This document shows positions 29,801 to 38,430 of a stretch of DNA of 64,000 nt, in pieces. The notes under the pieces were generated by a model that was not told where the DNA came from, did not search any database, and was given only the letters and a program-made list of their open reading frames with translations. Made by a program: the position numbers and the translations under genes. The first letter of the stretch is position 1, and every line of letters begins with the position of its first letter. Source of the DNA: an uncultured Gammaproteobacteria bacterium. Lineage in GTDB: Bacteria > Pseudomonadota > Gammaproteobacteria > DRLM01. The stretch covers positions 1-64,000 of the forward strand of contig CAMYKQ010000040.1 of NCBI GenBank assembly GCA_947259075.1, in the 5' to 3' direction.

Positions 29801-30636
29801 CGAGCGGCGGGGTGGTGAATACGGTGCTGGTGGGCGTGTGGGATGACTCCGCTTTGGATTACAGCCGTTTTGCCGTGCGCCACAACGGCAAGCTCATCAT
29901 GAGCGGCGCCGAACTCACCGGCGAACCGAACGTGATCAGCGTGAGCCTGCCCGTCGGCCTGACTGACACCAATGCCGGCGATCACCAATTTGAATTTGAG
30001 ATTTGGGACCGCCCCGACCGCGCCTTGAGTCTGGTCAAACCCGGTGTGGCGGCGGCCAATCGCAGCCGGATTGCTATTGATGGCCGTGGTTTGTTGCGCA
30101 TGGTCGGCATCTCCACCAACCGGGCGCCGCGTTTCACCAGTGCTACTCTGCGCGTGGCCATGGGCTCCAGCGGGACTGCCGTGCCCTATGTCGATGACCC
30201 CGACGTGGGAGACAGTCACCTCATTTCCTTCGTCGCGCAACCCGCGCACGGAGAGGCTTCGGTGGAGAATAATAAACTCGTCTACCGGCCCAATCCCGGC
30301 TATCTCGGCCGCGACAGCTTCACCTATCAAGTGGAAGACTTGAGCGGTCTGACGGTGAAAGGCACGGCGGCGGTGGAGGTCGTGGAAGCCACGGTGCTGG
30401 CGGTGGAGGCGGCCGCGGCGGGCGGCGGCTCCACTAGCAAAGCGAACGGTGGCACGGGTGGCGGCACCAATAGTGGCGGCACGGGAACGGTTGCGGCGGG
30501 TGGCGGCGCGGGGATGGCCGCCGCGGGTGGCGGCGGCGCGCTGGCCTATTATTGCTTGTGCCTGCTTTTATTGTCGGCCGCTATGCGGCGCGGGCGTGCC
30601 ACCGGGCTACGCCATTGCAGAGCGGGCCGCGTTTAG
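26860..30636 (+). CDS. HzsA-like (hydrazine synthase alpha-related) two-heme-motif exported protein with Ig-like domain and C-terminal TM tail
   Basis: Signal-like N-terminus; TolB-like propeller (RIGFTSNRASGFYQFQLFAMSQDGSN); CTGCH and CASCH motifs; RDSFTYQVEDLSGLTVKGTAAVEVVE; Gly-rich linker + ALAYYCLCLLLLSAA + RRGR. GTG at 26860 or ATG at 26884. Confidence 0.75.
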   Translation: MNYRQLHAMFGSFIFIALSLVPPLAMAERQAQYAALNYDVVYVRCPRGREPMIRPDGASAAMLNWGGVNDVWLSAANNIYQQPGCDLVMHHSDPAYGGGLRPGHPGREEVLVNCDEADASQAICTIADPNVAFDGRSIIYTKFTDTRQWVTDEGFSGDGGIGSSRHKQSFMRLYPDGDGPGGVFGQRLPSPIKAFNAPALIYRYDLQSRSESLVSPPATHFAGRAHPGKDSEWRSNIPVMDTGPFFMADGRIGFTSNRASGFYQFQLFAMSQDGSNLELLGHRAMGQQLHPATLKDGRVMYTSQDVMLQKVDNNNYSLFTINADGSDPFILAGKQDPTAFSYHYATQLSDGDVIVTLYYNHNNGGMGSLLRFPIDPPGPDFMHLEGGLDNTVPFLKEGWRSGVGLIPFARVGQFVLTPQARWGDAQALSYDSTADYWLHPSDGRTVTMTGKFSHPAAAPDNDLLVTYTIGGSSTMEHPALRDRNAALQMIGKDAGIWLLPLDTRSERRIQHIADDGLIVVDFPEYHEIMARPLVTYNRIYSMAKPGIDTAGKPTRQAQVTDNSGTKDLRLPAGAPWGLSGAASLYDRETRSLNGIPWNMQDGGGVMAGRTYLNLAANGADLAIFDNAEVYGIRVLLPLPPVPNNYSGGVEQWAGIQKHHMRILGEFPVRKADGTPLDGQGNPDTSFIVRLPADTPFLFQSIDKRGMALDIETAARTVARGEQQLCTGCHVHTREGMDPFQSLAKRDTSVFGDFTGQSAPLFAGLDSAGKPQVRSATDIYRSLAGVNARRSFAVDWKNGISDVIERRCASCHGEGKPAQVLTGLRLDGDDRSYELITSNQYRREDGAVINSNTRPGDGLTDVLAKTPGSDRITPRNSCCTPSRWLSLNSARSSMLVWALYGERMDGRDPLTGLPPAGSGVPVDDWGRENPEIWPLVGEHAAYVADMSEDEKRLIARWIDLGAPKLNIHDDLARPVLTLTPVPSGGVVNTVLVGVWDDSALDYSRFAVRHNGKLIMSGAELTGEPNVISVSLPVGLTDTNAGDHQFEFEIWDRPDRALSLVKPGVAAANRSRIAIDGRGLLRMVGISTNRAPRFTSATLRVAMGSSGTAVPYVDDPDVGDSHLISFVAQPAHGEASVENNKLVYRPNPGYLGRDSFTYQVEDLSGLTVKGTAAVEVVEATVLAVEAAAAGGGSTSKANGGTGGGTNSGGTGTVAAGGGAGMAAAGGGGALAYYCLCLLLLSAAMRRGRATGLRHCRAGRV

Positions 30637-33600
30637 GGTGCGGCGGCCGCCGCACTGATGTTTTTCAATTGATGCACGCGGCTGCCTTGTTCATCACGGA
30701 CTTCGACGCGCAGGCTGGTGCCGGCCGGGCTGAAAAACCAGCGGGTGACGCGCGCCGCTCCGCTGATCTCTATTCCGATCTCATCTGGCTTATTGCCTTC
30801 AAGGCGCGTGATTTCGTGCCTGGGTATTTGTCCCGCCAAGCTCGGCAACATCACCACTAAGAAATGATCTTCCAGCTGGTCCGCGGCGGGCGATAATTCA
30901 ATGCGCCATTGGCCCGGTTCGGCGTCCTTGCGCCGCGCCAGTTTGGCTTGCACGCCTTCATCGTAGTTATATCCGTCCACTTCAAAAGCGTGCCCCTCAC
31001 CGCCCACGAGCTTGAGCGTGTGTTGCGCGGGGAGTAGCACATGGCCTTCCAAGTTGCCGCCCGCGTGCCCCGCGCCGTCGCGGGCGGCGACGCGCAGTGT
31101 AAAGCCATCGGGCGTGAGCGCCGGTTTTTCCAGGCTGTGCAGCAACCAGCGTTTGCGAAATTGCGCTTGGGTGGCGCGCACCGTGTCGAAGACGATGATG
31201 ACGTCGTCGATGCGGTCATAGGCAAAGACGCGGCGGAAATTTTCGACGCGGCGCGTGCGCTGCGAGAAGCTGCCGCTGCCGGAATAGCGGTTGGTGTAAG
31301 CGGGCGTGATATCCGCGATGGCGACATTCAGACCGTCATCGATGAGCAAATTTTCGATGTGACCGGTGTGATAGAGCTCGCGCTTGGCCTGCCATTCGGC
31401 TACGTCCAGCGGCGCGGGGTCGGCGCCCCAGCCCGAGCCGATGCGGCGCTGGCCGCCGTCGTTGGCGATATGGCGCGCCTCGTTTTTACCGCGCGGCGGT
31501 ATCGGCACGGTGTCAGCGGGGTCGGTGACGGTAAGCGTGTTGTGGGCGATGGTTTGATAGGTGTAGTTCATGTGGTGGTCGGCGCCGTAATTGGGGCCGT
31601 ACAGGCCGCTATCGATGGCCAGAGCGCCGCCTTTATAAATCGTGAACGCCCCTTGATCGAGGTGCGAGTGCGACCAGTAATTATCCCCGGCCTTGAAGTC
31701 GACATAGGTCGCATCGGGACCCCAGTCACTGCGTGCGCTGAGCAGGCCGATGCCGTCGAAAAATTGCGCCAGCGGCAGACGGGTGAGCGCCGCCGGGTTG
31801 GACATCGTTCTGTCCACCAGCGGCCCCCAGGGCCATGAGCTGGGGACCGGGCCTTTCGGCGGCGGGCGCAGGCTGAAGCTGGGCGCGTGCTGGTATTCCG
31901 CCGCCAGCGCCCATTGATCGGGCACGGCGCGGTCGAAGAAGGCGGCGTCGCCCCAGCGGAAATAGGTGCCGTCGGGGCGGGTGCGGTAGACCAGAAAATC
32001 CAGAAAGCCGCGCAAGCCCGGTTCGCTGGCGAAGAGGTCTTCGCCCGTGGCCTTGCGCCACATCGCGGGCAATTGATAGACCGCGTCGCCGATGCCGATG
32101 CCGACGTATTCGCCGCCCTCGTGCCAGCCGCCGTTGCGCCCCATCACCTGCCGCCACACCGGCAGGATACGGTTTTTCCAATAATCTTGGGTGAAGGCCA
32201 TCACCGCCTCGCCGCGCGGGTCGTCGCCGTAGAGGGCGATGGCGCAGGCCATCAAGGCTTGAAAGGGGCTGTTGTAAAGATAGACGTTGTAGGGCGAGAG
32301 CCGCTGTTCGCGGATGAAACGGATTTCGTATTCGCAACCCTCGGCGAGCTTGCCGCGCAGTTGCGCGCGCTGGCTCTCGCTCCATTGATCGTAGAGCCAG
32401 TCATAGGCCATCGCCACGGGTTTGGTTTGGTCGTGGCCGCGGGCAATGTATTTTAGATTCATGAGTGTTTGATGTAAGGCCGCGAGGTTTTGGCTGCCGG
32501 GTTCGATGTAGGCCATTAAGATGGCGGGGTTGAGATGGCCATTGTCCGCGTGGCGTAGTTGTTGTTTGATGTACTGGGGATTGCGTTCGCGCAGTGTCTC
32601 GATGTCTTGGGTGCTGGGCGCGGGCAGGCGGGGATGCGCTTGACGAAAATATGGGAGATGGACCGCGGTCAGCTCTCCGGTTTTGGGCAGATGCGCCAAG
32701 GACCGGCCCTCGACGGGATTTTCGCGGGCGGGCATGAAGCCCCAAATCGTCAACAGGCTCACGGCAATCACGCTGAAGCTGAGAAGCGCGGCGCGGGGGC
32801 TTAAGCGCGGATGCGGCGGGGTTTCAGTCATTTTTTTGTTGTGGCCGCCGTGGACCTGCAGTAGCCACGGCAAGCTCCAGCCCAGCAGTGCGAGGATGAC
32901 ATCGGTGATGTCGGGATGCAGGCCCGGTATGCGGGTTTGTAGATATTGCAGTCCGAGTGTATATGTGAACACCGCGATACCGCCTGCCAGCATCACGCCG
33001 CGCCGCGGTTGGCGGAGGAGGCTGAGATACGCCAATGCGGCGAAGGGCCATAACGCGGCGATGAGATCGTTAAGCGCGCCTGGCTGGTGTTGATGATCGC
33101 GAAACGGCAGCCAGTTGAAGGCATGGAGCGTCACGTTGGGATAAGGGTCAGTTCGCAATTGCGCCAGGGTGTAGGCCAGCAATAGCAACAGGCTTGCGAG
33201 TAAGGCCCAAGTTTTTTTTGGTAAGGCGATCAGTAGCGGCAAAACTAAGAGTCCGCCGACGCTGCCGATCAAGGCCTCTAATGATAATTGGCGGCCAACG
33301 ACCGGGATTTGCAGAAATAACACGGCCAGTACGACGACGCCGAAATAGCGCACTAGGCGATAACCCGGTGTAAGAAGGGTGGCGGTTAGCAGCCCCAGTC
33401 CGGCTACCGTGCAGACCTGAGCCAGTGCTTGGGTAAGATTGAAGGTGCTGCTGAGTTGTTTCAATGTCTGCAACAACGGCCTTAGGCCTTCGGCGAGATT
33501 GCCCCGGTCGAGGGAGGGGATCAGCGGTAGCAATTGCGCCAGTAGCCACAGCGCAAGCACGAGCAAACCGATGTCGGCGAGTGGGCCTGAGACGAACCAA

Positions 33601-34082
33601 TGCTCACGCAGCCGCCGTACACCCCCGCCGTAAAATAGATGAAGCTTGAGATAATTCGCCGCTAGCGCGCCGATGAGGGTGCCGCTGCCGTTGAGCGCGG
33701 TGTCGAGCAAGGATGGTACCCGCTGGGGTATGTAGTTTTGTAAGTACTCCAGTCCCAGACTGAGCGCGACCCCGCACAGCGTCGTGAGGATGATGGCGGT
33801 GCCGGCGCTGACACGGCGCCGCCACCCCAACATCAGCAACAGCCCCAGGGGCAGGTACACCGCTAAGTTGACGATGATATCGCTGCGCGAGACCTGAGAC
33901 GGCCAGCTCAAAGGTATGAAGTGATCAAGGACGGTGCGGTGCCAGTCCCAGCTCGTTAGGGGAAAGAGGGTGCCGTAAACCAGCAGCAATAAATAAACAC
34001 TGCTTAATTTCCCAAAGACCCGGGCGTGGCGGTCAGCGGAGCGTTGCGATGGCTGTGAGTCTGCTGTCACGAAGTCGCTCAT
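30633..34082 (-). CDS. VanZ-like membrane domains fused to a heparinase II/III-like polysaccharide lyase domain
   Basis: N-terminal multi-TM with VanZ-like LVYGTLFPLTSWDW / DIIVNLAVYLPLG; C-terminal SHSHLDQGAFTIYKGGALAIDSG. ORF open to 34190; start at MSDFVTADS (34082) preferred. Confidence 0.82.
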   Translation of the reverse strand: MSDFVTADSQPSQRSADRHARVFGKLSSVYLLLLVYGTLFPLTSWDWHRTVLDHFIPLSWPSQVSRSDIIVNLAVYLPLGLLLMLGWRRRVSAGTAIILTTLCGVALSLGLEYLQNYIPQRVPSLLDTALNGSGTLIGALAANYLKLHLFYGGGVRRLREHWFVSGPLADIGLLVLALWLLAQLLPLIPSLDRGNLAEGLRPLLQTLKQLSSTFNLTQALAQVCTVAGLGLLTATLLTPGYRLVRYFGVVVLAVLFLQIPVVGRQLSLEALIGSVGGLLVLPLLIALPKKTWALLASLLLLLAYTLAQLRTDPYPNVTLHAFNWLPFRDHQHQPGALNDLIAALWPFAALAYLSLLRQPRRGVMLAGGIAVFTYTLGLQYLQTRIPGLHPDITDVILALLGWSLPWLLQVHGGHNKKMTETPPHPRLSPRAALLSFSVIAVSLLTIWGFMPARENPVEGRSLAHLPKTGELTAVHLPYFRQAHPRLPAPSTQDIETLRERNPQYIKQQLRHADNGHLNPAILMAYIEPGSQNLAALHQTLMNLKYIARGHDQTKPVAMAYDWLYDQWSESQRAQLRGKLAEGCEYEIRFIREQRLSPYNVYLYNSPFQALMACAIALYGDDPRGEAVMAFTQDYWKNRILPVWRQVMGRNGGWHEGGEYVGIGIGDAVYQLPAMWRKATGEDLFASEPGLRGFLDFLVYRTRPDGTYFRWGDAAFFDRAVPDQWALAAEYQHAPSFSLRPPPKGPVPSSWPWGPLVDRTMSNPAALTRLPLAQFFDGIGLLSARSDWGPDATYVDFKAGDNYWSHSHLDQGAFTIYKGGALAIDSGLYGPNYGADHHMNYTYQTIAHNTLTVTDPADTVPIPPRGKNEARHIANDGGQRRIGSGWGADPAPLDVAEWQAKRELYHTGHIENLLIDDGLNVAIADITPAYTNRYSGSGSFSQRTRRVENFRRVFAYDRIDDVIIVFDTVRATQAQFRKRWLLHSLEKPALTPDGFTLRVAARDGAGHAGGNLEGHVLLPAQHTLKLVGGEGHAFEVDGYNYDEGVQAKLARRKDAEPGQWRIELSPAADQLEDHFLVVMLPSLAGQIPRHEITRLEGNKPDEIGIEISGAARVTRWFFSPAGTSLRVEVRDEQGSRVHQLKNISAAAAAP

Positions 34083-34219
34083 AGGCTGGTTTTTCCGGAG
34101 AATGAGGCCGGTTGTTTCGCGTCCTTGACTCTCACGGCACGGGACTCTGGTGAATGATTGTGGTATTTGTGATGGAGCGTCATTATTCAAGACGGAATTG
34201 TATCAGAGGCATTTTAAGG

Positions 34220-35017
34220 ATGGTCGACAAACACATGATGCACGGGTTTGGCCTGCGAGTGCTGTGGTGGTGCGCGGTGCCGTTGCTCGCGGGAATGCTG
34301 TTCGAGAGCGCTCAGGCCGCTGAATTTCCCGATACCGTGTCCCGCATCAAGGCCAGTGTGGTGGGCGTTGGCAGCTTGGAGCGGACCCGCCGGCCGCCGG
34401 CGCAGTTACTCGGTACCGGTTTCGTGGTGGGCGATGGCCGCCACATTTTGAGTAATGCCCATGTGGTGTCGGCGAGCCTGGATAAAAGCAAAAAAGAAAG
34501 CATCGTGGTGTTCGTGGGGTCGGGCGTGGAGCCCGAGGTGCGCTTGGCCACCAAGGTGGCGGAAGACCTCGAACATGATTTGGTTTTACTGAAAATTTCC
34601 GAAGCGCCATTGCCGTCGGTGAGCTTGGGCGATTCGGATGTGGTGCGCGAGGGCGAGATATATGCCTTCACCGGTTTTCCCATCGGCGCGGTGCTGGGTT
34701 TATATCCCGCTACCCATCGCGGCATGGTGGCGGCCATCACGCCCATGGCGGCGCCGCTCAATGCCGCCAAACAACTTACGCCGGCGCTTATGCGCCGCTT
34801 GCAGTCCAATTACACCGTGTTTCAACTGGATGCCACGGCGTATCCGGGTAATTCCGGTAGTCCGCTTTACGATATGTCCACCGGCGAGGTGCTGGGGGTT
34901 ATCAATAAGGTCTTCGTGCAGGAAAGTAAGGAGACCGTCTTGGAAAAGCCCAGCGGAATATCCTATGCCATACCTATTAATTACGCGAAGGCGCTGATGC
35001 GTGAGGCGGGATTGTAA
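34220..35017 (+). CDS. trypsin-like serine protease (S1 family, no PDZ seen)
   Basis: GTGFVVGDGRHILSNAHVV, DLEHDLVLLKI, YPGNSGSPLYD. Confidence 0.82.
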   Translation: MVDKHMMHGFGLRVLWWCAVPLLAGMLFESAQAAEFPDTVSRIKASVVGVGSLERTRRPPAQLLGTGFVVGDGRHILSNAHVVSASLDKSKKESIVVFVGSGVEPEVRLATKVAEDLEHDLVLLKISEAPLPSVSLGDSDVVREGEIYAFTGFPIGAVLGLYPATHRGMVAAITPMAAPLNAAKQLTPALMRRLQSNYTVFQLDATAYPGNSGSPLYDMSTGEVLGVINKVFVQESKETVLEKPSGISYAIPINYAKALMREAGL

Positions 35018-35087
35018 TGGGGTGTGGCGGGAAATAAAAAGGCGGCTTGCGCCGCCGTCGAAGTTCTTCTTTTTTGAGATTATTTAT

Positions 35088-35218
35088 TATAATTATACCC
35101 AACTGCTTTGAAGCGTCGCCGCGCGGTGAAGCGCGTTCCCCCGACTGCCAACCACTGAGACCCAGTGTGCATTTCATGAAGCACGGATCAGGCCAGTTTT
35201 GGCCTATAACTTTTTTTT
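35088..35218 (+). ncRNA. candidate small RNA (TATAAT -10-like box to terminator hairpin)
   Basis: TATAAT at 35088-35093; hairpins at 35120-35135 and 35153-35167; aggcca-gttt-tggcct at 35190-35205 followed by a T8 run; no good ORF; -35 box weak. Confidence 0.35.
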
Positions 35219-35603
35219 CAATACCTTAGTGATTTCGAGGCGGGTGCGGCCTAGTTTGTTTGGCCAATTTGTAAAAAAAATCGACATGCGCTGCGCTATG
35301 GTAAGCGCGGTGGGATGGGGTCCTTGCCCTGATTGCGGTTGATGGCGCGGGATTTATGGTTACTGGGTGTTTGAGCGCGGAAGGCGTTTGGCCTAACTCA
35401 CTAAGCGAACGCGTCAAATTGAGCGATGAAGGCGAGGGCAATGCGGCGGCGATACGCGCGTGGCCGGGCCGGACGGGCCGGTAACCGGGGGTGCGGATTG
35501 ACGCATCGCGTAGAGCCTGTAATATACGATACTTCCTTACTTTCGCAGAATAATAACTGAGGCGGAGTGGGGTATAACCGATAGGCAGCGAGAGGGGTGG
35601 ACC

Positions 35604-36248
35604 ATGTGGAATAAGATGCAGATGTGGGGGGCGGTAGTGGCGATGGCGCTGGGCGCCTCGTTGGCTCAGGCAGCGGATTCCTTGCCGGGCGATCCCGCCG
35701 CGGGTGAGGCAAAGGCGGGTTTATGCGGTGGTTGCCACGGTTTTGACGGAAACAGCGAAGATGCCACGTTCCCGCGCTTGGCCGGACAGTATGCCAACTA
35801 CATCGCCAAGCAAATACAAGATTTCCAGCGCGGTTTGCGCACCAACAACGAAACCATGGCCGGGATGGCGGCGATGGTCGAGAGTGAGCAAGATGCCCGT
35901 GATATCGGTTCTTATTTCCAATCACAGAAAATGGCCAAATCGCCTTTGACGTCCGCCGACAAGAAGCTGGTGGAAAAGGGTGAAAAAATCTTTTATCAGG
36001 GTAACCCCAAAAGCAACGTCTATGCCTGTGTGAATTGCCATGGCGAGAGGGGTCGCGGCAAGGCACCAAATGTATCCGTGTTTCCGGTGATCGGCGGTCA
36101 GCACCGCGATTATTTAGTCAAGCAGCTCAATAATTTCCGGGCAGGCGAGCGCAGTAATGACCCGGCCGGCATGATGACTGATATCGCTAAAAATATGACT
36201 GAAGAGGAATTGCAGGCGGTGACGGCGTATTTGGCCAGCTTGCTGTAA
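35604..36248 (+). CDS. diheme cytochrome c (c4-like)
   Basis: Signal peptide; CGGCHGFDGNS and CVNCHGERGRG heme motifs. Confidence 0.88.
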   Translation: MWNKMQMWGAVVAMALGASLAQAADSLPGDPAAGEAKAGLCGGCHGFDGNSEDATFPRLAGQYANYIAKQIQDFQRGLRTNNETMAGMAAMVESEQDARDIGSYFQSQKMAKSPLTSADKKLVEKGEKIFYQGNPKSNVYACVNCHGERGRGKAPNVSVFPVIGGQHRDYLVKQLNNFRAGERSNDPAGMMTDIAKNMTEEELQAVTAYLASLL

Positions 36249-36279
36249 ATCCTAAACGGGCCGTAGATTTCGTGGAGAA

Positions 36280-36307
36280 GGGCGGACAGGGTGTCCGCCC
36301 TTTTTTA
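36280..36307. terminator. Rho-independent terminator between convergent genes
   Basis: gggcggaca-gggtgtccgccc hairpin followed by T6. Confidence 0.8.
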
Positions 36308-36320
36308 TTCTCGTCCGGGT

Positions 36321-37367
36321 TCAGCGGCGCGGAAAGGCCACCAAGTGTTGTGCGTCGATGCGGATGCCCGCCTCATGGCCTTCGGCGTAATCGAAGTGGC
36401 TGGGAAACAGTGAGAGCACCGTGGTGCCGGTGGGCAGGCGCATGGTGTAAAGAATCTCGGCACCCTTGAAAGTCTTGCTAAGGATATGGCCGCGCAAGGC
36501 GCTGTCCGGGTCGTGGATCACGTCATCGGGGCGCAATAGCACGTCCACCGCGGTGCCCGGCGGCCACAGATAGGCGCGGTCGCCGGGGATGATGCCGACC
36601 TCGGTTTCTATGCTGTCGGCGGTGCGTACCGTGCCCGGCAGAAACACGCCTTGGCCGACGAAGTTGGCGACGAAGCGGTCGAGCGGTTCGTGATAAATAT
36701 TGCTGGGCGTGTCCCACTGCACGATCTGCCCGGCGCGCATGATGCCCACCATATCGCCCAAGGCGAAGGCCTCTTGTTGATCGTGCGTGACCAGCAGCGC
36801 GGCGATGCCTTGGTCCTTGAGGATGGCGCGCACCTCGCTACCCAAGCGTTCGCGCAGGTCCACATCCAAATTGGAGAAAGGCTCGTCCATGAGGATCAGC
36901 TCCGGCCGCGCCGCCAAGGCGCGGGCCAGGGCCACGCGTTGTTGCTGACCGCCCGATAACTCGTGCGGATAGCGATCGCTATAGCCTTCCAGTCCCACTA
37001 CTTTGAGCAAACGCTCCGCGGTTTCATTGCGCGCGGCGCGCGACATATCCCGTAAGCCGAAACAAATATTGCGCGTCACATCCAAGTGGGGGAAGAGGGC
37101 GTAGTCTTGAAACACCATGCCCAAGCGGCGTTTTTCCGGGGCGAGGGTATAACCGGCGCGCGAGGCGGTGACGCCGCGCAAGAGAATCTCGCCTTGGCTC
37201 ACCGCTTCGAAGCCGGCGATGGCGCGCAGCACGGTGGTCTTGCCGCAGCCGCTGGGGCCGAGCAGGCAGGCGATACTGCCTTTGTTGATGTGCAGCGAGA
37301 GCGCGCGGACGACGGGGTTATCGTCGTAGCGGCATTCGATGTCTTTAATTTCCAGCAGTGCGTTCAC
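36321..37367 (-). CDS. ABC transporter ATP-binding protein (FbpC-like iron(III)/polyamine class)
   Basis: [51 protein letters not shown]-like C-terminus. Confidence 0.88.
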   Translation of the reverse strand: MNALLEIKDIECRYDDNPVVRALSLHINKGSIACLLGPSGCGKTTVLRAIAGFEAVSQGEILLRGVTASRAGYTLAPEKRRLGMVFQDYALFPHLDVTRNICFGLRDMSRAARNETAERLLKVVGLEGYSDRYPHELSGGQQQRVALARALAARPELILMDEPFSNLDVDLRERLGSEVRAILKDQGIAALLVTHDQQEAFALGDMVGIMRAGQIVQWDTPSNIYHEPLDRFVANFVGQGVFLPGTVRTADSIETEVGIIPGDRAYLWPPGTAVDVLLRPDDVIHDPDSALRGHILSKTFKGAEILYTMRLPTGTTVLSLFPSHFDYAEGHEAGIRIDAQHLVAFPRR

Positions 37368-37515
37368 GGCGATGATTCTGCTTCAATCCGAGGCCACACG
37401 ATAGTGGCAAAGCCTGGCGCTGTCCAATGCCCGGATGTGGTTTGATGCTGAGAGTGATGCGTGGGCCGGCGTTTGATATCGGGGCCGTGAACAAGGGGCG
37501 CGCGGCGGCCACGGC

Positions 37516-38421
37516 TCAGGCCTTGAGCAATAATTCCAGCAGCGCCTTTTGCGAATGCAGGCGGTTTTCCGCCTCGTCCCATACCACGCTACGCGGACCT
37601 TCGATGACCTCATTGCTCACCTCTTCGCCGCGATGCGCGGGCAGGCAGTGCATGAACAGCGCGTCGGCCTTGGCCGCGGCCATCACCGCCGCCGTCACTT
37701 GATAGGGGCCGAAGGCCACGCGGCGCATCTGCTCTTCTTCTTCTTGGCCCATGCTCGCCCAGACATCCGTGACCACTAAATCCGCGCCGCGCGCGGCGGC
37801 CAGCGGATCGTGGCTGAGGCTGACGCAGTCTCCCGCGGCGTGGACGATGTCCGGATCGGGGGCGTAGCCGTCGGGGCAGGCGATGCGCAGTTTGAAATCG
37901 AGCAATTGCGCGGCGTGAATATACGAATGGCACATATTATTGCCGTCGCCGAGCCACGCCACGGTTTTGCCGCGGATATCGCCGCGGTGTTCGAAATAGG
38001 TCTGCATATCCGCCAGTAATTGGCAGGGGTGTTCGCGGTCGGTGAGAGCATTGATCACCGGCACGCGCGCGTGCGCGGCGAAGAGTTCCAGCTTGCTGTG
38101 TTCATAGGTGCGGATGGTGATGATGTCCACCATGCGCGACAGCACCCGCGCGGTGTCCTCGATGGGTTCGCCGCGGCCGAGCTGGGTATCACGCGGCGAG
38201 AGAAAAATGGCGTTGCCGCCGCACTGATACATCGCGGCCTCGAAGGCGACGCGGGTGCGGGTGGAGGATTTCTCGAAGATCATGCCCAGCACTTTGTGGC
38301 TGAGCGTGTCGTGGCTCAGGCCGCGCGCGCGCTCCTCACGCAGCTGCGAGGCGCGGGCGATGAGGGCGCGGAATTCCGCGCCGGACAAATCCAATAAAGA
38401 AAGAAAATGACGGACGGCCAT
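37516..38421 (-). CDS. argF: ornithine carbamoyltransferase
   Basis: [41 protein letters not shown]. Confidence 0.95.
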   Translation of the reverse strand: MAVRHFLSLLDLSGAEFRALIARASQLREERARGLSHDTLSHKVLGMIFEKSSTRTRVAFEAAMYQCGGNAIFLSPRDTQLGRGEPIEDTARVLSRMVDIITIRTYEHSKLELFAAHARVPVINALTDREHPCQLLADMQTYFEHRGDIRGKTVAWLGDGNNMCHSYIHAAQLLDFKLRIACPDGYAPDPDIVHAAGDCVSLSHDPLAAARGADLVVTDVWASMGQEEEEQMRRVAFGPYQVTAAVMAAAKADALFMHCLPAHRGEEVSNEVIEGPRSVVWDEAENRLHSQKALLELLLKA

Positions 38422-38430
38422 GGCGACGCC

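Noticed and set aside
29200-30330. 376-aa minus-strand ORF
   Set aside because: Opposite the HzsA-like gene, whose sense frame has clear heme motifs.
30406-30545. Gly/Ala-rich repetitive DNA as a separate repeat element
   Set aside because: It is a coding low-complexity linker of the HzsA-like protein, not an independent repeat array.
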